Assembly (NCBI GenBank): GCA_020629035.1
Contig: JAHDEC010000021.1
Coordinates: 1-64,000, forward strand
DNA length: 64,000 nt
DNA from: Saprospiraceae bacterium
GTDB taxonomy: Bacteria > Bacteroidota > Bacteroidia > Chitinophagales > Saprospiraceae
Reading direction: 5' to 3'
The notes below the pieces were generated by a model. That model worked only from the letters and a program-made list of their open reading frames with translations, was not told the origin of the DNA and searched no databases. Positions 8,587 to 17,720 of the stretch are shown here, piece after piece (within the stretch, counting starts at the first letter, position 1; every line of letters begins with the position of its first letter). A program made the position numbers and the translations under genes.

Positions 8587-8601
8587 TCATTGTGGTTTTC
8601 C

Positions 8602-8642
8602 AATTGGAGGAGCTGGCTTTTAATAGTCAGCTCTATCCAATT
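8602..8642 (+). terminator. Hairpin terminator after the Crp/Fnr gene
   Basis: AATTGGA..AGCTG (8602-8615) pairs with CAGCT..TCCAATT (8628-8642) in a long interrupted stem, followed by the T-rich attttattt. It lies between convergent genes and probably ends the plus-strand transcript. Confidence 0.7.
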
Positions 8643-8645
8643 ATT

Positions 8646-9065
8646 TTATTTGAGCGAAACGATACTAGCCTTGTTAAGTACAACTTCCATTAACTTACCT
8701 GTGCATTGGCCTTTGACAGTAATATTTTTACCTATTCCTAATTGACTTTTATCAGAAACATTACTGTCAAAGGTGCTCATTACTAAAGGCGCATCCTCGC
8801 CAGCAGCAGCTAATAAAGCAACCCAAGAATTATCCTCGTCCCGAAAAACTTCTAATATTTCCCCACTTACTTCTATGACTTTCCCTAAATAAAGTTTGTT
8901 AGCCTCTGCCTCATTTTGTTCAAAGGCATTAGATAGCTGAGAAATATCCATACTGTAATCAGCATCCTTGTTTTCGAATGAAGCTTGGGGCACTAATTGG
9001 AAAATGATGAATGGAATTAATACAATTAGGAAAACGATTAAAAATCCTTTGACAAACTTATTCAT
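8646..9065 (-). CDS. Membrane-anchored OB-fold (tRNA_anti-like) protein
   Basis: The protein has 139 residues from the ATG at 9065. An N-terminal membrane segment (about 5-27, GFLIVFLIVLIPFIIFQLV) is followed by an OB-fold resembling the tRNA_anti-like family of Bacteroidota, with GKVIEVSGEILEV and the closing strand motif VKGQCTGKLMEVVLN. Molecular function is unknown; in such proteins the fold probably faces the periplasm. The start at 9065 is preferred to a longer frame from 9095. It leaves a 1-bp gap after the stop of the upstream YceI-like gene, so the two are likely co-transcribed and translationally coupled. Confidence 0.85.
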   Translation of the reverse strand: MNKFVKGFLIVFLIVLIPFIIFQLVPQASFENKDADYSMDISQLSNAFEQNEAEANKLYLGKVIEVSGEILEVFRDEDNSWVALLAAAGEDAPLVMSTFDSNVSDKSQLGIGKNITVKGQCTGKLMEVVLNKASIVSLK

Positions 9066-9066
9066 A

Positions 9067-9645
9067 TTAACGATAGTTGAAATTTGCTTTAACAATGATC
9101 TTTTCTGAAATTTTTAAACGTTCCATATTTGCTCCAGTTTTACTTTTCAATAGAGCATTTATTTTATCGACATTAGCCTGTTCAATAGTGAAACTTAGAT
9201 CAGATTTTCCTGAAACAGTCAAGTCTTCTGCTACCAATATAATGGCCGTCGCTTTAGTTCTTCGTCTTGCATCGCCAATGATTAAATAGCCGTTAATAGT
9301 TGCATGATACGTGCCAGCGGCACTGAAATCTATTTGATCTATATTTTTGATTTCACCTTCATAGGTAAACTTAGGATATGCACTTATATCAAATTGATCA
9401 CTGGCAAAGATTTGGTCTAAAGCACCTTTTTCCCACTGAAAACTTTTACTTAATCCGATAAAACTAATGGCTCCTGTTTCAGTGTCTAAAGTACTATGAA
9501 CTTGAAAGTTGTTGGCTTCCAAATTCATCACTGCATTAGTCGATTTAATATATACATGACCCGTTCGACACCTAAGTGAAGATTGAGCAAAAGCAATTTG
9601 CAAGCTGAAAAAAAGGAGAGTAAAACTGAATATTATTCTTGTCAT
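9067..9645 (-). CDS. YceI-like secreted lipocalin-fold protein
   Basis: A 192-residue protein with a signal peptide (about 1-20, ending IAFAQ) and a YceI-like domain. Visible family features are the strands around TGAISFIGLSKSFQW, the segment FDISAYPKFTYEGEI, and YHATINGYLIIGDARRRTKA near the C-terminal half. YceI proteins bind isoprenoid or other amphipathic ligands in the periplasm; the ligand here is not known. It is the first gene of a two-gene unit with the OB-fold gene. A TATTTTTG box (9674-9681, minus strand) lies about 30 bp upstream of the start. Confidence 0.85.
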   Translation of the reverse strand: MTRIIFSFTLLFFSLQIAFAQSSLRCRTGHVYIKSTNAVMNLEANNFQVHSTLDTETGAISFIGLSKSFQWEKGALDQIFASDQFDISAYPKFTYEGEIKNIDQIDFSAAGTYHATINGYLIIGDARRRTKATAIILVAEDLTVSGKSDLSFTIEQANVDKINALLKSKTGANMERLKISEKIIVKANFNYR

Positions 9646-9673
9646 TTTTCGAGTGTCTTTTTCTTAAGACGTG

Positions 9674-9681
9674 CAAAAATA
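9674..9681 (-). promoter_or_regulatory. -7 box TATTTTTG for the YceI/OB-fold unit
   Basis: The plus strand reads CAAAAATA, so the minus strand has TATTTTTG, a match to TAnnTTTG. It lies in the T-rich tail of the terminator of the upstream minus-strand gene, about 29 bp before the YceI-like start. No clear -33 TTTG was seen. Confidence 0.5.
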
Positions 9682-9715
9682 AAAAATGTCATGCCTGAAA
9701 CACAGACATGACATT
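9674..9715 (-). terminator. Intrinsic terminator of the thioredoxin-fold gene
   Basis: AATGTCATG (9685-9693) and CATGACATT (9707-9715) form a perfect 9-bp stem around a 13-base loop. On the minus strand the stem is followed by a T-rich tract. It lies 30 bp after the stop at 9745. Confidence 0.85.
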
Positions 9716-9744
9716 CTTTTATGTTTGAAATGTTAGCTAACTAA

Positions 9745-11193
9745 TTAGTCAACCATCACTTTTCTTACAATAGTTTCGTCATCCATAGTAATTACTACAG
9801 AGTAAACACCTGCTGCAAATTCTGTAACATTTACTTGGTCAGCATATGTACCGTTTACAGCTCCAACATTAGCTCTGTAAACTGACTTACCTACAAGATC
9901 AATCACATTGATTGACATCTGAGATACATTTACATCGCTTACATTGATTTGGAACATATCAGTTGCAGGATTTGGAGCTATATTAATAGCAGCACCTAAA
10001 TCTACATCATCATTGTTTACCATAGCAACTACATCAGCATTTCCAGAGATAACTGAAAACTGTGTTGTTCCGTCTATATCGATTACATTTCCAGCATCAG
10101 TATAAACAATCATGCTTCCGTCAATAGGACAGTTAGCAGTAGTTCCATTAAAACCATCACCATAAGAATCAAATACTGTTAAAATAAAGCATCCTTCAGT
10201 TGGTAAACTAAACTCTTCTTCAATTACAGTTTGTGCTAAAGATGGATCATAAGGACCACCAGCAGCAAAAATATTTCCTTGGTCATCAGCTACAGTCCAT
10301 GTAGTTTCTTGTGGCCAGCAGTCTGCACTGTAAGTCATTTTCCAATCTTGTAAAGCAACAACGGAACCGATAGTAACATTTTGATTTACTTCATCAGTTG
10401 GTTCCTCACCAACCACAGCAGTATAAGTTAAAGTTGTACTTCCTTCATCAACCTCAACACCGTTAAAAGTAACAGAAGTTCCTTCTAGGAAACTAAGTTG
10501 TCCAGTCCACTCTTGTGTTAAAGGACAGTTATTACAACCCTCTAAAATAATATTTGCTGCTGTTAAGTCAGAAGCTCCCGTATTTTTTACCTCAATAGTT
10601 GTATTCACCTCTCCATCACACTGAGAGATATCTCCAGATGAAGCCACCCCCATTGACTCTTCTAATCGCTGGCAGTCCATCTCCATAAATAATTGAGCAT
10701 GTGCCTGAGCAGAAATTTGACCTGACTCATAGATTTTTCCATCGCCACATACAGTGTACATAGTTGGATAATAGGCAACTTCGAAATCTCTTGCAATAGA
10801 TTCAGCATTATCAATTATTGGATACTGAGTTCCAGTAATCCAATCACCAGTTGTGTTCCCACCAGTCCCTTCTAAATCTGCTTGTGTAGTTGAATCATCA
10901 GATTCTAACATGAAAATTCTTAATTCGTCAGTTCCTTCAGGACCATATTCTTCATATAGTTCCTCTAAAACACCACTTGTGTGGTATGACCAACAAGGCC
11001 CACACCATGTAGTTCCGAAGTCAAGGATAACTTTTTTATCCTCTTTTAAGACATCGTACAAGTTGTGAATGTTGCCATCAATATCTGCAGCCTCGAAGTT
11101 TGGAGTAAAACTTCCATCTGCCATCTGAGCAGATAAGTTTACACTCATCAAGGCAAAACAGAAAAATAAACTAGATAGTAAAACTTTTTTCAT
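9745..11193 (-). CDS. Thioredoxin-fold secreted protein with T9SS sorting domain
   Basis: A secreted protein of 482 residues. A signal peptide (1-22, ending LSAQ) leads into a TlpA/Omp28-like thioredoxin fold (about 30-170) with the redox motif Cys64-Gly-Pro-Cys67 in TTWCGPCWSYH and the cis-proline region YYPTMYTVCGDG. A middle beta-sandwich region (about 185-375) contains several cysteines (LEGCNNCPL). The C-terminus is a T9SS type A sorting domain (about 400-482, INIAPNPATDMFQINV). It probably acts outside the cell or on the surface as a thiol-disulphide protein; activity is inferred from the CxxC motif. It appears monocistronic and ends at the hairpin at 9685-9715. Confidence 0.9.
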   Translation of the reverse strand: MKKVLLSSLFFCFALMSVNLSAQMADGSFTPNFEAADIDGNIHNLYDVLKEDKKVILDFGTTWCGPCWSYHTSGVLEELYEEYGPEGTDELRIFMLESDDSTTQADLEGTGGNTTGDWITGTQYPIIDNAESIARDFEVAYYPTMYTVCGDGKIYESGQISAQAHAQLFMEMDCQRLEESMGVASSGDISQCDGEVNTTIEVKNTGASDLTAANIILEGCNNCPLTQEWTGQLSFLEGTSVTFNGVEVDEGSTTLTYTAVVGEEPTDEVNQNVTIGSVVALQDWKMTYSADCWPQETTWTVADDQGNIFAAGGPYDPSLAQTVIEEEFSLPTEGCFILTVFDSYGDGFNGTTANCPIDGSMIVYTDAGNVIDIDGTTQFSVISGNADVVAMVNNDDVDLGAAINIAPNPATDMFQINVSDVNVSQMSINVIDLVGKSVYRANVGAVNGTYADQVNVTEFAAGVYSVVITMDDETIVRKVMVD

Positions 11194-11347
11194 TTGCTAT
11201 AAATTTAAATTAGTAAGATTTAATTTTTGAATGGCGGAAGATAATCAAATACTAATTGTTTTATGTAAAAACTTAAGAAATTTAAGAACATTTGCAATAG
11301 GCATGACTTACTTACTTTCTCATGGCATGTTTTTTTAAGTGGTTGTT

Positions 11348-11355
11348 TACCTTTG
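11348..11355 (+). promoter_or_regulatory. -7 box TACCTTTG before the polyprenyl synthase gene
   Basis: TACCTTTG matches TAnnTTTG and ends 17 bp before the GTG start at 11373, implying a very short leader. The -33 region has no clear TTTG. Confidence 0.45.
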
Positions 11356-11372
11356 AACTCTAAATTAGACCA

Positions 11373-12359
11373 GTGATTAAATCTTCATTTCTGAATCAGG
11401 AATTCGCCCAAATCAAGAAAGATTTTATTAGTTTTCAATGGCCCAAGAGTCCTGAAAAACTCTACGAACCAATAGAGTATATACTGGGCATTGGTGGGAA
11501 AAGAATAAGACCTGTCTTGGTCTATGCTTCTTCCGCACTATTCGGAGAGCACAATCAAACCACCACTAATTTCGGCTTAGCCGTGGAAATTTTCCACAAC
11601 TTCACCTTGATGCATGATGACATCATGGATGATGCAGCATTGAGAAGAGGCCATAAAACTGTGCATGAAAAGTATAATGTAAACACAGCTATTTTGTCTG
11701 GAGATATGGCATTAATTAAAGCTTATCAATTGTTACAAACCGAAGATGAAGCAACGACAAGTGAAGCACTGAGTATATTTAATCAGATGGCTGAAGAAGT
11801 TTGTAAAGGCCAGCAACTAGATATCGATTTTGAAGCATCCACAACTGTTTCGATATCAGATTACATCCAAATGATTGAGTGGAAAACTTCTGTTTTATTG
11901 GGAGCTTCAATGCAACTAGGGGCGCTTGCAAACAAGACTTCTGGTCGAAACCAGTACCATTTATATGAGTTCGGTAAAAATATTGGCATTGCTTTCCAAA
12001 TACAAGATGACATGCTAGACACTTTTGGCAATCAAGCAAGGGTAGGAAAGCGCATTGGAGGCGATATATTACAAAATAAAAAAACTTACCTATACCTTAA
12101 AGCACTTGAGCTTTTACCAGAAAATCTAGCAAAAGAACTTAGCTCATGGTTTGAGGGAAATAGCGAAGATGAGGACTTGAAAATCAAAGAAGTTACAAAA
12201 CTTTACGAGGAAGCCATGGTCAAGGTATATGCTGTCGAACTTATGAATGAATACAAATCGTTGGCGCTATCACATTTGGAAGCAGTCAAAGCAGATAATG
12301 ATGCTAAGAAAGAAGACCTTAAAGAGTTTGCCGATTTTTTAATTAGAAGAGAATATTGA
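11373..12359 (+). CDS. Polyprenyl diphosphate synthase (trans-isoprenyl chain elongation)
   Basis: A 328-residue enzyme that condenses isopentenyl diphosphate with allylic diphosphates to make prenyl chains for carotenoids, quinones or related lipids. Both Mg-binding aspartate motifs are present: the first is Asp82-Asp83-Ile-Met-Asp86 (MHDDIMDD), the second starts at Asp212 (QIQDDMLDTFG). GGKRIRP, the substrate-binding region, is at about 41-47. Chain length cannot be fixed from sequence. The start is a GTG with a -7 box 18-25 bp upstream. The gene is convergent with the GNAT gene. A CrtZ-like hydroxylase elsewhere in the window fits a carotenoid producer. Confidence 0.93.
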   Translation: MIKSSFLNQEFAQIKKDFISFQWPKSPEKLYEPIEYILGIGGKRIRPVLVYASSALFGEHNQTTTNFGLAVEIFHNFTLMHDDIMDDAALRRGHKTVHEKYNVNTAILSGDMALIKAYQLLQTEDEATTSEALSIFNQMAEEVCKGQQLDIDFEASTTVSISDYIQMIEWKTSVLLGASMQLGALANKTSGRNQYHLYEFGKNIGIAFQIQDDMLDTFGNQARVGKRIGGDILQNKKTYLYLKALELLPENLAKELSSWFEGNSEDEDLKIKEVTKLYEEAMVKVYAVELMNEYKSLALSHLEAVKADNDAKKEDLKEFADFLIRREY

Positions 12360-12390
12360 TGAGTTATGCCAATGTTGTTTGAATACTTAA

Positions 12391-12855
12391 CTACTTTTCT
12401 TCAGTAAATCGAACCAGTCCATTCCACCAACCTTTCTGTATTTCAGCATCCATTTTATGGTAAAAATTTAAAGCTGGTTCATTCCAATCCAAAACTTGCC
12501 ACTTTACCAACACACATTTTTCTTTTTTTGCTAAGTCAATGAATGACTTAAATAATTTTTCTCCAATACCTAAGCGGCGATGGTCAGCATCTACATAGAA
12601 ATCTTCTAAATACATCATTTTTCCTTTCCAAGTTGAGTAGGATCTATAAAATATTGTCATGCCTATTATTTTTTGGTCCAATGTTGCTACTTCAGAGGAC
12701 CACCATCCTTCCTTGAATGAAGCTTTATAATCCGCTAAACTAGCAGTTACAGCATCAGGTTCTTTTTCATATTCGGCTAAGCCTTGAACTAACTTATAGA
12801 TCGCTGGAATGTCAGTATATTCAGCTGTTCGAATATTTATTTCATTATTTACCAT
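12391..12855 (-). CDS. GNAT family N-acetyltransferase
   Basis: A 154-residue GNAT-fold enzyme from the chosen ATG. The acetyl-CoA-binding signature is visible in VDADHRRLGIGEKLFKSF (motif A, R-x-x-G-x-G). It is preceded by MMYLEDFYV, and WNEPALNFYHKM matches the typical C-terminal part. The sequence resembles the spermidine/diamine acetyltransferase-like subgroup, but the substrate is unknown. Upstream in-frame starts exist at ATG 12867 and GTG 12873. I chose 12855 because a TATTTTTG box at 12884-12891 (minus strand) places transcription start very near the upstream codons. It diverges from the ribosomal str operon. Confidence 0.88.
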   Translation of the reverse strand: MVNNEINIRTAEYTDIPAIYKLVQGLAEYEKEPDAVTASLADYKASFKEGWWSSEVATLDQKIIGMTIFYRSYSTWKGKMMYLEDFYVDADHRRLGIGEKLFKSFIDLAKKEKCVLVKWQVLDWNEPALNFYHKMDAEIQKGWWNGLVRFTEEK

Positions 12856-12872
12856 ATAATTTACCATTTGCA

Positions 12873-12903
12873 CTTGCTTAACCCAAAAATAGTCTTACTT
12901 TTG
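12873..12903 (+). promoter_or_regulatory. str operon promoter (CTTG-N19-TACTTTTG)
   Basis: CTTG at 12873-12876 and TACTTTTG at 12896-12903 are 19 bp apart, the spacing of Bacteroidota -33/-7 promoters. It lies about 50 bp before rpsL. On the opposite strand the same DNA holds the -7 box of the GNAT gene (12884-12891). Confidence 0.7.
12884..12891 (-). promoter_or_regulatory. -7 box TATTTTTG for the GNAT gene
   Basis: The plus strand reads CAAAAATA. The minus-strand TATTTTTG fits TAnnTTTG and lies just upstream of the GNAT start, inside the spacer of the divergent str promoter. No clear -33 element. Confidence 0.4.
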
Positions 12904-12952
12904 CAGTCTCTTTTTAAAAGGGGTTAATTTTGTTATATTATAATGTAAAGAT

Positions 12953-13327
12953 ATGCCTACAATCAACCAGTTGGTAAATAAAGGAAGAAAGAAGATTATC
13001 ACTAAAAGCAAGTCAAGAGCTTTAGAAGGTAGTCCTCAGAAGCGAGGAGTTTGTACAAGAGTATATACAACAACACCTAAGAAACCTAACTCAGCACTAA
13101 GAAAAGTAGCAAAGGTTAGACTTACCAATGGTATTGAAGTTATTGCCTACATTCCTGGAGAAGGTCACAACCTACAAGAACACTCAATTGTATTATTGAG
13201 AGGAGGTAGAGTAAAAGATTTACCAGGGGTAAGATATACCATTGTAAGAGGAGCACTAGATACAGCAGGTGTAACTGATAGATTACAGAGTAGATCTAAA
13301 TACGGAACAAAACGACCTAAGAAATAA
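12953..13327 (+). CDS. rpsL: 30S ribosomal protein S12
   Basis: S12 (124 residues) is part of the 30S decoding centre. The diagnostic loops [18 protein letters not shown] (about 39-56) and [12 protein letters not shown] (about 84-95) are intact. The lysines whose mutation gives streptomycin resistance look wild type, and the Asp of VKDLPG is the residue methylthiolated in many bacteria. It is the first gene of the str operon, with a -33/-7 promoter about 50 bp upstream and rpsG 24 bp downstream. Confidence 0.99.
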   Translation: MPTINQLVNKGRKKIITKSKSRALEGSPQKRGVCTRVYTTTPKKPNSALRKVAKVRLTNGIEVIAYIPGEGHNLQEHSIVLLRGGRVKDLPGVRYTIVRGALDTAGVTDRLQSRSKYGTKRPKK

Positions 13328-13351
13328 AATCTCACATTTTAAACTACGAAC

Positions 13352-13819
13352 ATGAGAAAAAGAAAGCCGAAAAAGCGCATCATTCAACCAGATCCAGTCT
13401 TTAATGATATCATGGTTACCCAATTTGTTAATAATATGATGTGGAGTGGGAAGAAAGCTACGGCCTACAAAATATTTTATGATGCTATGGACCTTATGAA
13501 AGAAAAAGGAGAAGAAAATCCTTTAGAAGCATGGAAAGCAGCAGTTTCAAATGTGACACCCCAAGTTGAGGTAAGAAGTAGAAGAGTAGGAGGGGCAACT
13601 TTCCAAATTCCTACTGAAATTAGAGCTAGTAGAAAATTATCCATTGCAATGAAGTGGATGGTAAAATACGCTAGACTACGTTCTGGTAAAGGAATGGCAG
13701 AAAAATTAGCAGCAGAGGTAATGGCAGCAAGCAAAGGAGAAGGTGCTAGTGTTAAGAAAAAAGAAGATACACACAGAATGGCCGAAGCTAACCGGGCATT
13801 CGCTCACTTTAGGGCATAA
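13352..13819 (+). CDS. rpsG: 30S ribosomal protein S7
   Basis: S7 (155 residues) nucleates the 30S head by binding the 16S 3' major domain. The family core is clear: [36 protein letters not shown] and the C-terminal [19 protein letters not shown]. Length is normal. It lies between rpsL and fusA (gaps 24 and 31 bp), as in the usual str operon. Confidence 0.99.
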   Translation: MRKRKPKKRIIQPDPVFNDIMVTQFVNNMMWSGKKATAYKIFYDAMDLMKEKGEENPLEAWKAAVSNVTPQVEVRSRRVGGATFQIPTEIRASRKLSIAMKWMVKYARLRSGKGMAEKLAAEVMAASKGEGASVKKKEDTHRMAEANRAFAHFRA

Positions 13820-13850
13820 TAAATTACTATAATAATAATTAGACATAAAA

Positions 13851-15986
13851 ATGGCTACAGATTTAAAGTTTACTAGAAACATCGGAATCGCTGCACACAT
13901 TGATGCAGGGAAAACAACCACGACTGAACGTGTATTATACTACACAGGTTTAAGTCACAAAATTGGTGAAGTTCACGATGGAGCAGCAACCATGGATTGG
14001 ATGGAGCAAGAGCAGGAAAGAGGTATTACTATTACATCTGCAGCTACAAAAACAAACTGGAAGTGGAAAGATCAGGATTATCCGATGAACATCATCGATA
14101 CGCCAGGTCACGTGGATTTTACTGTGGAAGTAAACAGATCATTAAGAGTATTAGATGGTCTTGTATTTTTATTCTGTGCAGTAAGTGGTGTTGAGCCTCA
14201 GTCGGAAACAAACTGGCGTTTAGCAGATAACTACAATGTTCCAAGAATCGGTTTTGTAAATAAAATGGACCGTCAAGGAGCTAACTTTTTTGAAGTAGTT
14301 AAAGACGTAAAAGAAAAATTAGGTTCTGAATCGATTCCATTACAAGTACCTATTGGTGCTGAAGAAAACTTCAAAGGGGTAGTTGATTTAATTACAAACA
14401 AAGCTATCGTTTGGAATGATGAGGATATGGGGATGACCTTTACCGAGATTCCAATTCCTGATGACCTAAAAGATGATGTCTTAAAGTGGAGGGAAACTTT
14501 GCTTGAAGCTATCGCTGAGTATGATGAGTCATTAATGGAGAAATTCTTTGAAGATCCAGACTCTATTACAGAACAAGAAATGATAAATGCTGTTCGTGGA
14601 GCAGTATTAGATAATAAATTCGTGCCGATGATGTGCGGTTCTGCCTTTAAAAACAAAGGAGTTCAGGCTGTACTTGATGCAGTATGTGCGTTTTTACCAT
14701 CACCAGTTGATATTGGATCAACAACAGGAACAAATCCTGAGACAGAAAAAGAAGTAACCGTAAAGGCTGATTCATCAGAACCTTTCGTTGCTTTAGCTTT
14801 TAAAATTGCTACGGATCCTTATGTAGGAAGATTGGCATTCTTTAGAGTTTATTCTGGGGCCTTACCTGCAGGTTCTTACATTTTAAATAACAGAACAGGT
14901 AAGAAGGAAAGAATTTCTAGACTATTCCAGATGCATTCTAACAAGCAGAATGCCATTGAAAGAGTTGAAGCTGGAGATATTGCGGCTGGAGTTGGATTTA
15001 AAGATATCCGTACAGGTGATACACTAAGTCAAGAAGGATTTCCTATTGAATTAGAATCAATGGTATTCCCAGATCCAGTAATCGGGGTAGCTATTGAACC
15101 AAAAAGTCAGAAAGACATGGATAAATTGGGTATGGCTTTAGCAAAATTAGCTGAAGAAGATCCGACATTCCAGGTTAGATATAATGAAGACACAAATCAA
15201 ACAATTGTTTCAGGTATGGGTGAGCTTCACCTAGAAATTATTGTTGATAGACTTAAGCGTGAGTTTAAAGTTGAGTGTAATCAAGGTGAGCCTCAAGTTA
15301 CTTATAAGGAGGCACTTACTTTAGAAGTTGATCACACAGAAAGATTAAAGAAACAATCAGGTGGATCTGGATTATTTGCCCAAATGGCATTTAAATTAGG
15401 ACCTGCTGATCAAGAATTTTTAGACAGTGATGACTTTAAAAATGGTAAAGTTAAATTACAGTTTGTAAATAAAATATTTGGTGGATCAATTCCAAAAGAA
15501 TTTTTCCCATCAATTGTAAAAGGTTTTAATTCTATGATGAGCAATGGTGTCCTTGCTGGATACAACATTGACAGCATGAAGGTAGAACTTTATGATGGAT
15601 CAACTCACGCAGTGGATTCAAAGCCTATTGCCTTTGAGCTTTGTGCTAAAGAAGGTTTTAAAGCGGCAGCTTCTAAAGCTAAACCAGTATTACTTGAACC
15701 AATTATGAAGCTGGAGGTAATTTCTCCGGAAGAATATACTGGATCAGTTATTGGTGATTTAAACAGAAGAAGAGGAATGCCTAAAGGGCAAGAGCCAAAA
15801 GGTGGAGGAGCAGTACAAATCACTGCCGAAGTACCTTTAGCTAATATGTTTGGTTATGTAACTGAACTAAGAACAATTACTTCAGGAAGAGCGAGTAGTA
15901 CGATGGAATTTTCTCACTTTTCTCCAGCTCCACAAGGAGTTGCGAAGGAAGTTATCGAGAAAGCTCGTGGTGAAGTAAATGTTTAG
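13851..15986 (+). CDS. fusA: Elongation factor G
   Basis: EF-G (711 residues) is the GTPase that drives translocation and, with RRF, ribosome recycling. The G-domain motifs are intact: [12 protein letters not shown] (G1, about 14-25), the GITITSAAT switch region, DTPGHVDF (G3) and NKMD (G4). The later domains, including the domain IV tip (NDLN-type motif GDLNRRRG) and the C-terminal [15 protein letters not shown], are present. The gene is followed directly by rpsJ with no tuf gene between them, the normal Bacteroidota order. Confidence 0.99.
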   Translation: MATDLKFTRNIGIAAHIDAGKTTTTERVLYYTGLSHKIGEVHDGAATMDWMEQEQERGITITSAATKTNWKWKDQDYPMNIIDTPGHVDFTVEVNRSLRVLDGLVFLFCAVSGVEPQSETNWRLADNYNVPRIGFVNKMDRQGANFFEVVKDVKEKLGSESIPLQVPIGAEENFKGVVDLITNKAIVWNDEDMGMTFTEIPIPDDLKDDVLKWRETLLEAIAEYDESLMEKFFEDPDSITEQEMINAVRGAVLDNKFVPMMCGSAFKNKGVQAVLDAVCAFLPSPVDIGSTTGTNPETEKEVTVKADSSEPFVALAFKIATDPYVGRLAFFRVYSGALPAGSYILNNRTGKKERISRLFQMHSNKQNAIERVEAGDIAAGVGFKDIRTGDTLSQEGFPIELESMVFPDPVIGVAIEPKSQKDMDKLGMALAKLAEEDPTFQVRYNEDTNQTIVSGMGELHLEIIVDRLKREFKVECNQGEPQVTYKEALTLEVDHTERLKKQSGGSGLFAQMAFKLGPADQEFLDSDDFKNGKVKLQFVNKIFGGSIPKEFFPSIVKGFNSMMSNGVLAGYNIDSMKVELYDGSTHAVDSKPIAFELCAKEGFKAAASKAKPVLLEPIMKLEVISPEEYTGSVIGDLNRRRGMPKGQEPKGGGAVQITAEVPLANMFGYVTELRTITSGRASSTMEFSHFSPAPQGVAKEVIEKARGEVNV

Positions 15987-15996
15987 TAAAATAATA

Positions 15997-16027
15997 TTTG
16001 TATTTAATAATAAAAAGGGTACTTTTG
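15997..16027 (+). promoter_or_regulatory. S10 operon promoter (TTTG-N19-TACTTTTG)
   Basis: TTTG at 15997-16000 and TACTTTTG at 16020-16027 are separated by exactly 19 bp. Transcription would start about 25 bp before rpsJ. The -7 box has the same sequence as that of the str promoter. A short GGGT/ACCC inverted repeat flanks it. Confidence 0.75.
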
Positions 16028-16056
16028 CACCCTATTAAGAAATTGATAACTGGGTT

Positions 16057-16365
16057 ATGAATCAAAAAATCAGGATTAAACTACGTTCTTACGACCACAA
16101 TTTGGTTGATAAAAGCACGGAGAAGATCGTGAAGACGGTGAGAAATAGTGGCGCCGTAATATCGGGACCGATTCCGCTACCCACGGACAAAGAAGTTTAC
16201 ACAGTGCTGAAATCTCCGCACGTAAATAAAAAGTCTAGGGAGCAGTTCCAATTGCGCACGCACAAACGATTAATCGAAATATTTACACCTACACAAAAAA
16301 CGGTGGATGCTCTATCAAAGTTAGAGTTGCCGAGTGGAGTAGATATTCAGGTTAAACTCACCTAA
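16057..16365 (+). CDS. rpsJ: 30S ribosomal protein S10
   Basis: S10 (102 residues) belongs to the 30S head and, as NusE, to antitermination complexes. Diagnostic segments are [15 protein letters not shown] at the N-terminus, [10 protein letters not shown] in the middle, and [16 protein letters not shown] near the C-terminus. It opens the S10 operon, with its own -33/-7 promoter immediately upstream and rplC 89 bp downstream. Confidence 0.99.
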   Translation: MNQKIRIKLRSYDHNLVDKSTEKIVKTVRNSGAVISGPIPLPTDKEVYTVLKSPHVNKKSREQFQLRTHKRLIEIFTPTQKTVDALSKLELPSGVDIQVKLT

Positions 16366-16454
16366 GTATTAAGAATTAGTTTTTTGAAATTTGATACTTT
16401 GAATTGATTGGCAATATTGTCGATTAAATAGAAGTATGATAAATATAAGATGTA

Positions 16455-17075
16455 ATGAACGGACTAATTGGTAAAAAGATTGGTATGACGAGCATCTTCA
16501 ATGAAGATGGTACAAATATCGCTTGTACTGTAGTTGAAGCACTTCCAAACGTGGTCACTCAAGTAAAAGATGAGGAGTCTGACGGCTATAACGCTATTCA
16601 GGTTGGTTACGGCGAGAAGAAGGAAAAAAACACTACAAAGCCATTGCTTAAGCACTTCGAAAAAGCTGGAGTGTCACCAAAAAGCAAATTGGTAGAGTTT
16701 CGTGATTGCTCGGTAGGGAAAAATGTCGGAGAAGAAATAACTATTGAAGATGTTTTTGCAGAAGGTGATTCTGTAAACGCAATAGGTACTTCTAAAGGAA
16801 AAGGATTTCAAGGGGTTGTAAAGAGACATGGTTTCCGCGGTGTAAATGACGCAACTCACGGTCAACATAACAGATCTAGAGCTCCTGGATCTATTGGTGC
16901 AGCTTCATATCCTGCGAAAGTTGTTAAAGGTATGAGAATGGGTGGAAGAGATGGTGGAAGAAGAGTTAAGATGAAGAATTTGAAAGTGGTTAAAATTTTT
17001 ACAGATAAGAATTTACTATTGATTTCAGGTGCAATACCAGGTCATAAAGGTTCTTACGTAATCATTGAAAAATAG
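16455..17075 (+). CDS. rplC: 50S ribosomal protein L3
   Basis: L3 (206 residues) binds 23S rRNA and reaches toward the peptidyl transferase centre. [19 protein letters not shown] opens it and the conserved loop [13 protein letters not shown] through [19 protein letters not shown] is present. The C-terminal [17 protein letters not shown] is typical. rplD begins 7 bp after its stop when the L4 start at 17083 is used. Confidence 0.99.
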   Translation: MNGLIGKKIGMTSIFNEDGTNIACTVVEALPNVVTQVKDEESDGYNAIQVGYGEKKEKNTTKPLLKHFEKAGVSPKSKLVEFRDCSVGKNVGEEITIEDVFAEGDSVNAIGTSKGKGFQGVVKRHGFRGVNDATHGQHNRSRAPGSIGAASYPAKVVKGMRMGGRDGGRRVKMKNLKVVKIFTDKNLLLISGAIPGHKGSYVIIEK

Positions 17076-17082
17076 ATTCAGC

Positions 17083-17709
17083 ATGAAAATCGATATATTA
17101 AATATAAACGGAAAAGCTACAGGTAACTCAGTTGATTTACCAGATGATGTTTTTGGTATTGAACCAAACGAGCATGCTGTCTATCTAGCAGTAAAATCAT
17201 ACTTAGCTAATCAGAGACAAGGTACTCACAAAGCGAAAGAAAGAGGTGAGATTGCTGGGTCTACTAAGAAGATAAAGAAGCAAAAAGGTACAGGTACCGC
17301 AAGAGCTGGATCTATCAAAAACCCTATGTATAGAGGTGGAGGTAGAATGTTCGGTCCTAGACCTAGAAAATATACTGTAAAGTTAAATAGAAAAGTGAGC
17401 AAATTAGCAAGACAATCTGCTTACGCTATGAAGCTAAAGAATGGTGGTTTTAAAGTAGTTGAAGAATTTACATTCGAAAAACCACAAACCAAGCAGTACG
17501 TAGGTTTTCTAAATAATGTTGAAGCTGGATCAAGTAAAACACTGTTCATATTAAACGATTATGATCAAAACGTTTACTTATCCTCACGAAATGTGCCTAA
17601 GGCAGAAGTTAAGCATATCAATGAAGTTTCTACTTATGATATTCTTCATGCAAATCAGGTGATAGTTTCAGCAGGTGCTATCGATTCATTAAAAAAATCA
17701 ATGGCTTAA
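17083..17709 (+). CDS. rplD: 50S ribosomal protein L4
   Basis: L4 (208 residues) lines the exit tunnel and in some bacteria represses its own operon. The long loop GTGTARAGSIKNPMYRGGGRMFGPRPRKY is characteristic, as is the downstream NRKVSKLARQSAYAMK. I chose the ATG at 17083 (MKIDILNING) rather than an in-frame ATG at 17065. The earlier one overlaps L3 and adds residues not seen in the family. Confidence 0.98.
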   Translation: MKIDILNINGKATGNSVDLPDDVFGIEPNEHAVYLAVKSYLANQRQGTHKAKERGEIAGSTKKIKKQKGTGTARAGSIKNPMYRGGGRMFGPRPRKYTVKLNRKVSKLARQSAYAMKLKNGGFKVVEEFTFEKPQTKQYVGFLNNVEAGSSKTLFILNDYDQNVYLSSRNVPKAEVKHINEVSTYDILHANQVIVSAGAIDSLKKSMA

Positions 17710-17720
17710 ACTAAGAGATT

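Noticed and set aside
14273-14656. 127-codon minus-strand ORF in fusA
   Set aside because: It lies fully within the conserved EF-G gene and has the codon pattern of a shadow frame.
16014-16032. GGGT/ACCC inverted repeat before rpsJ as a terminator of fusA
   Set aside because: The stem is only 4 bp with no T run, and the loop is the -7 promoter box.
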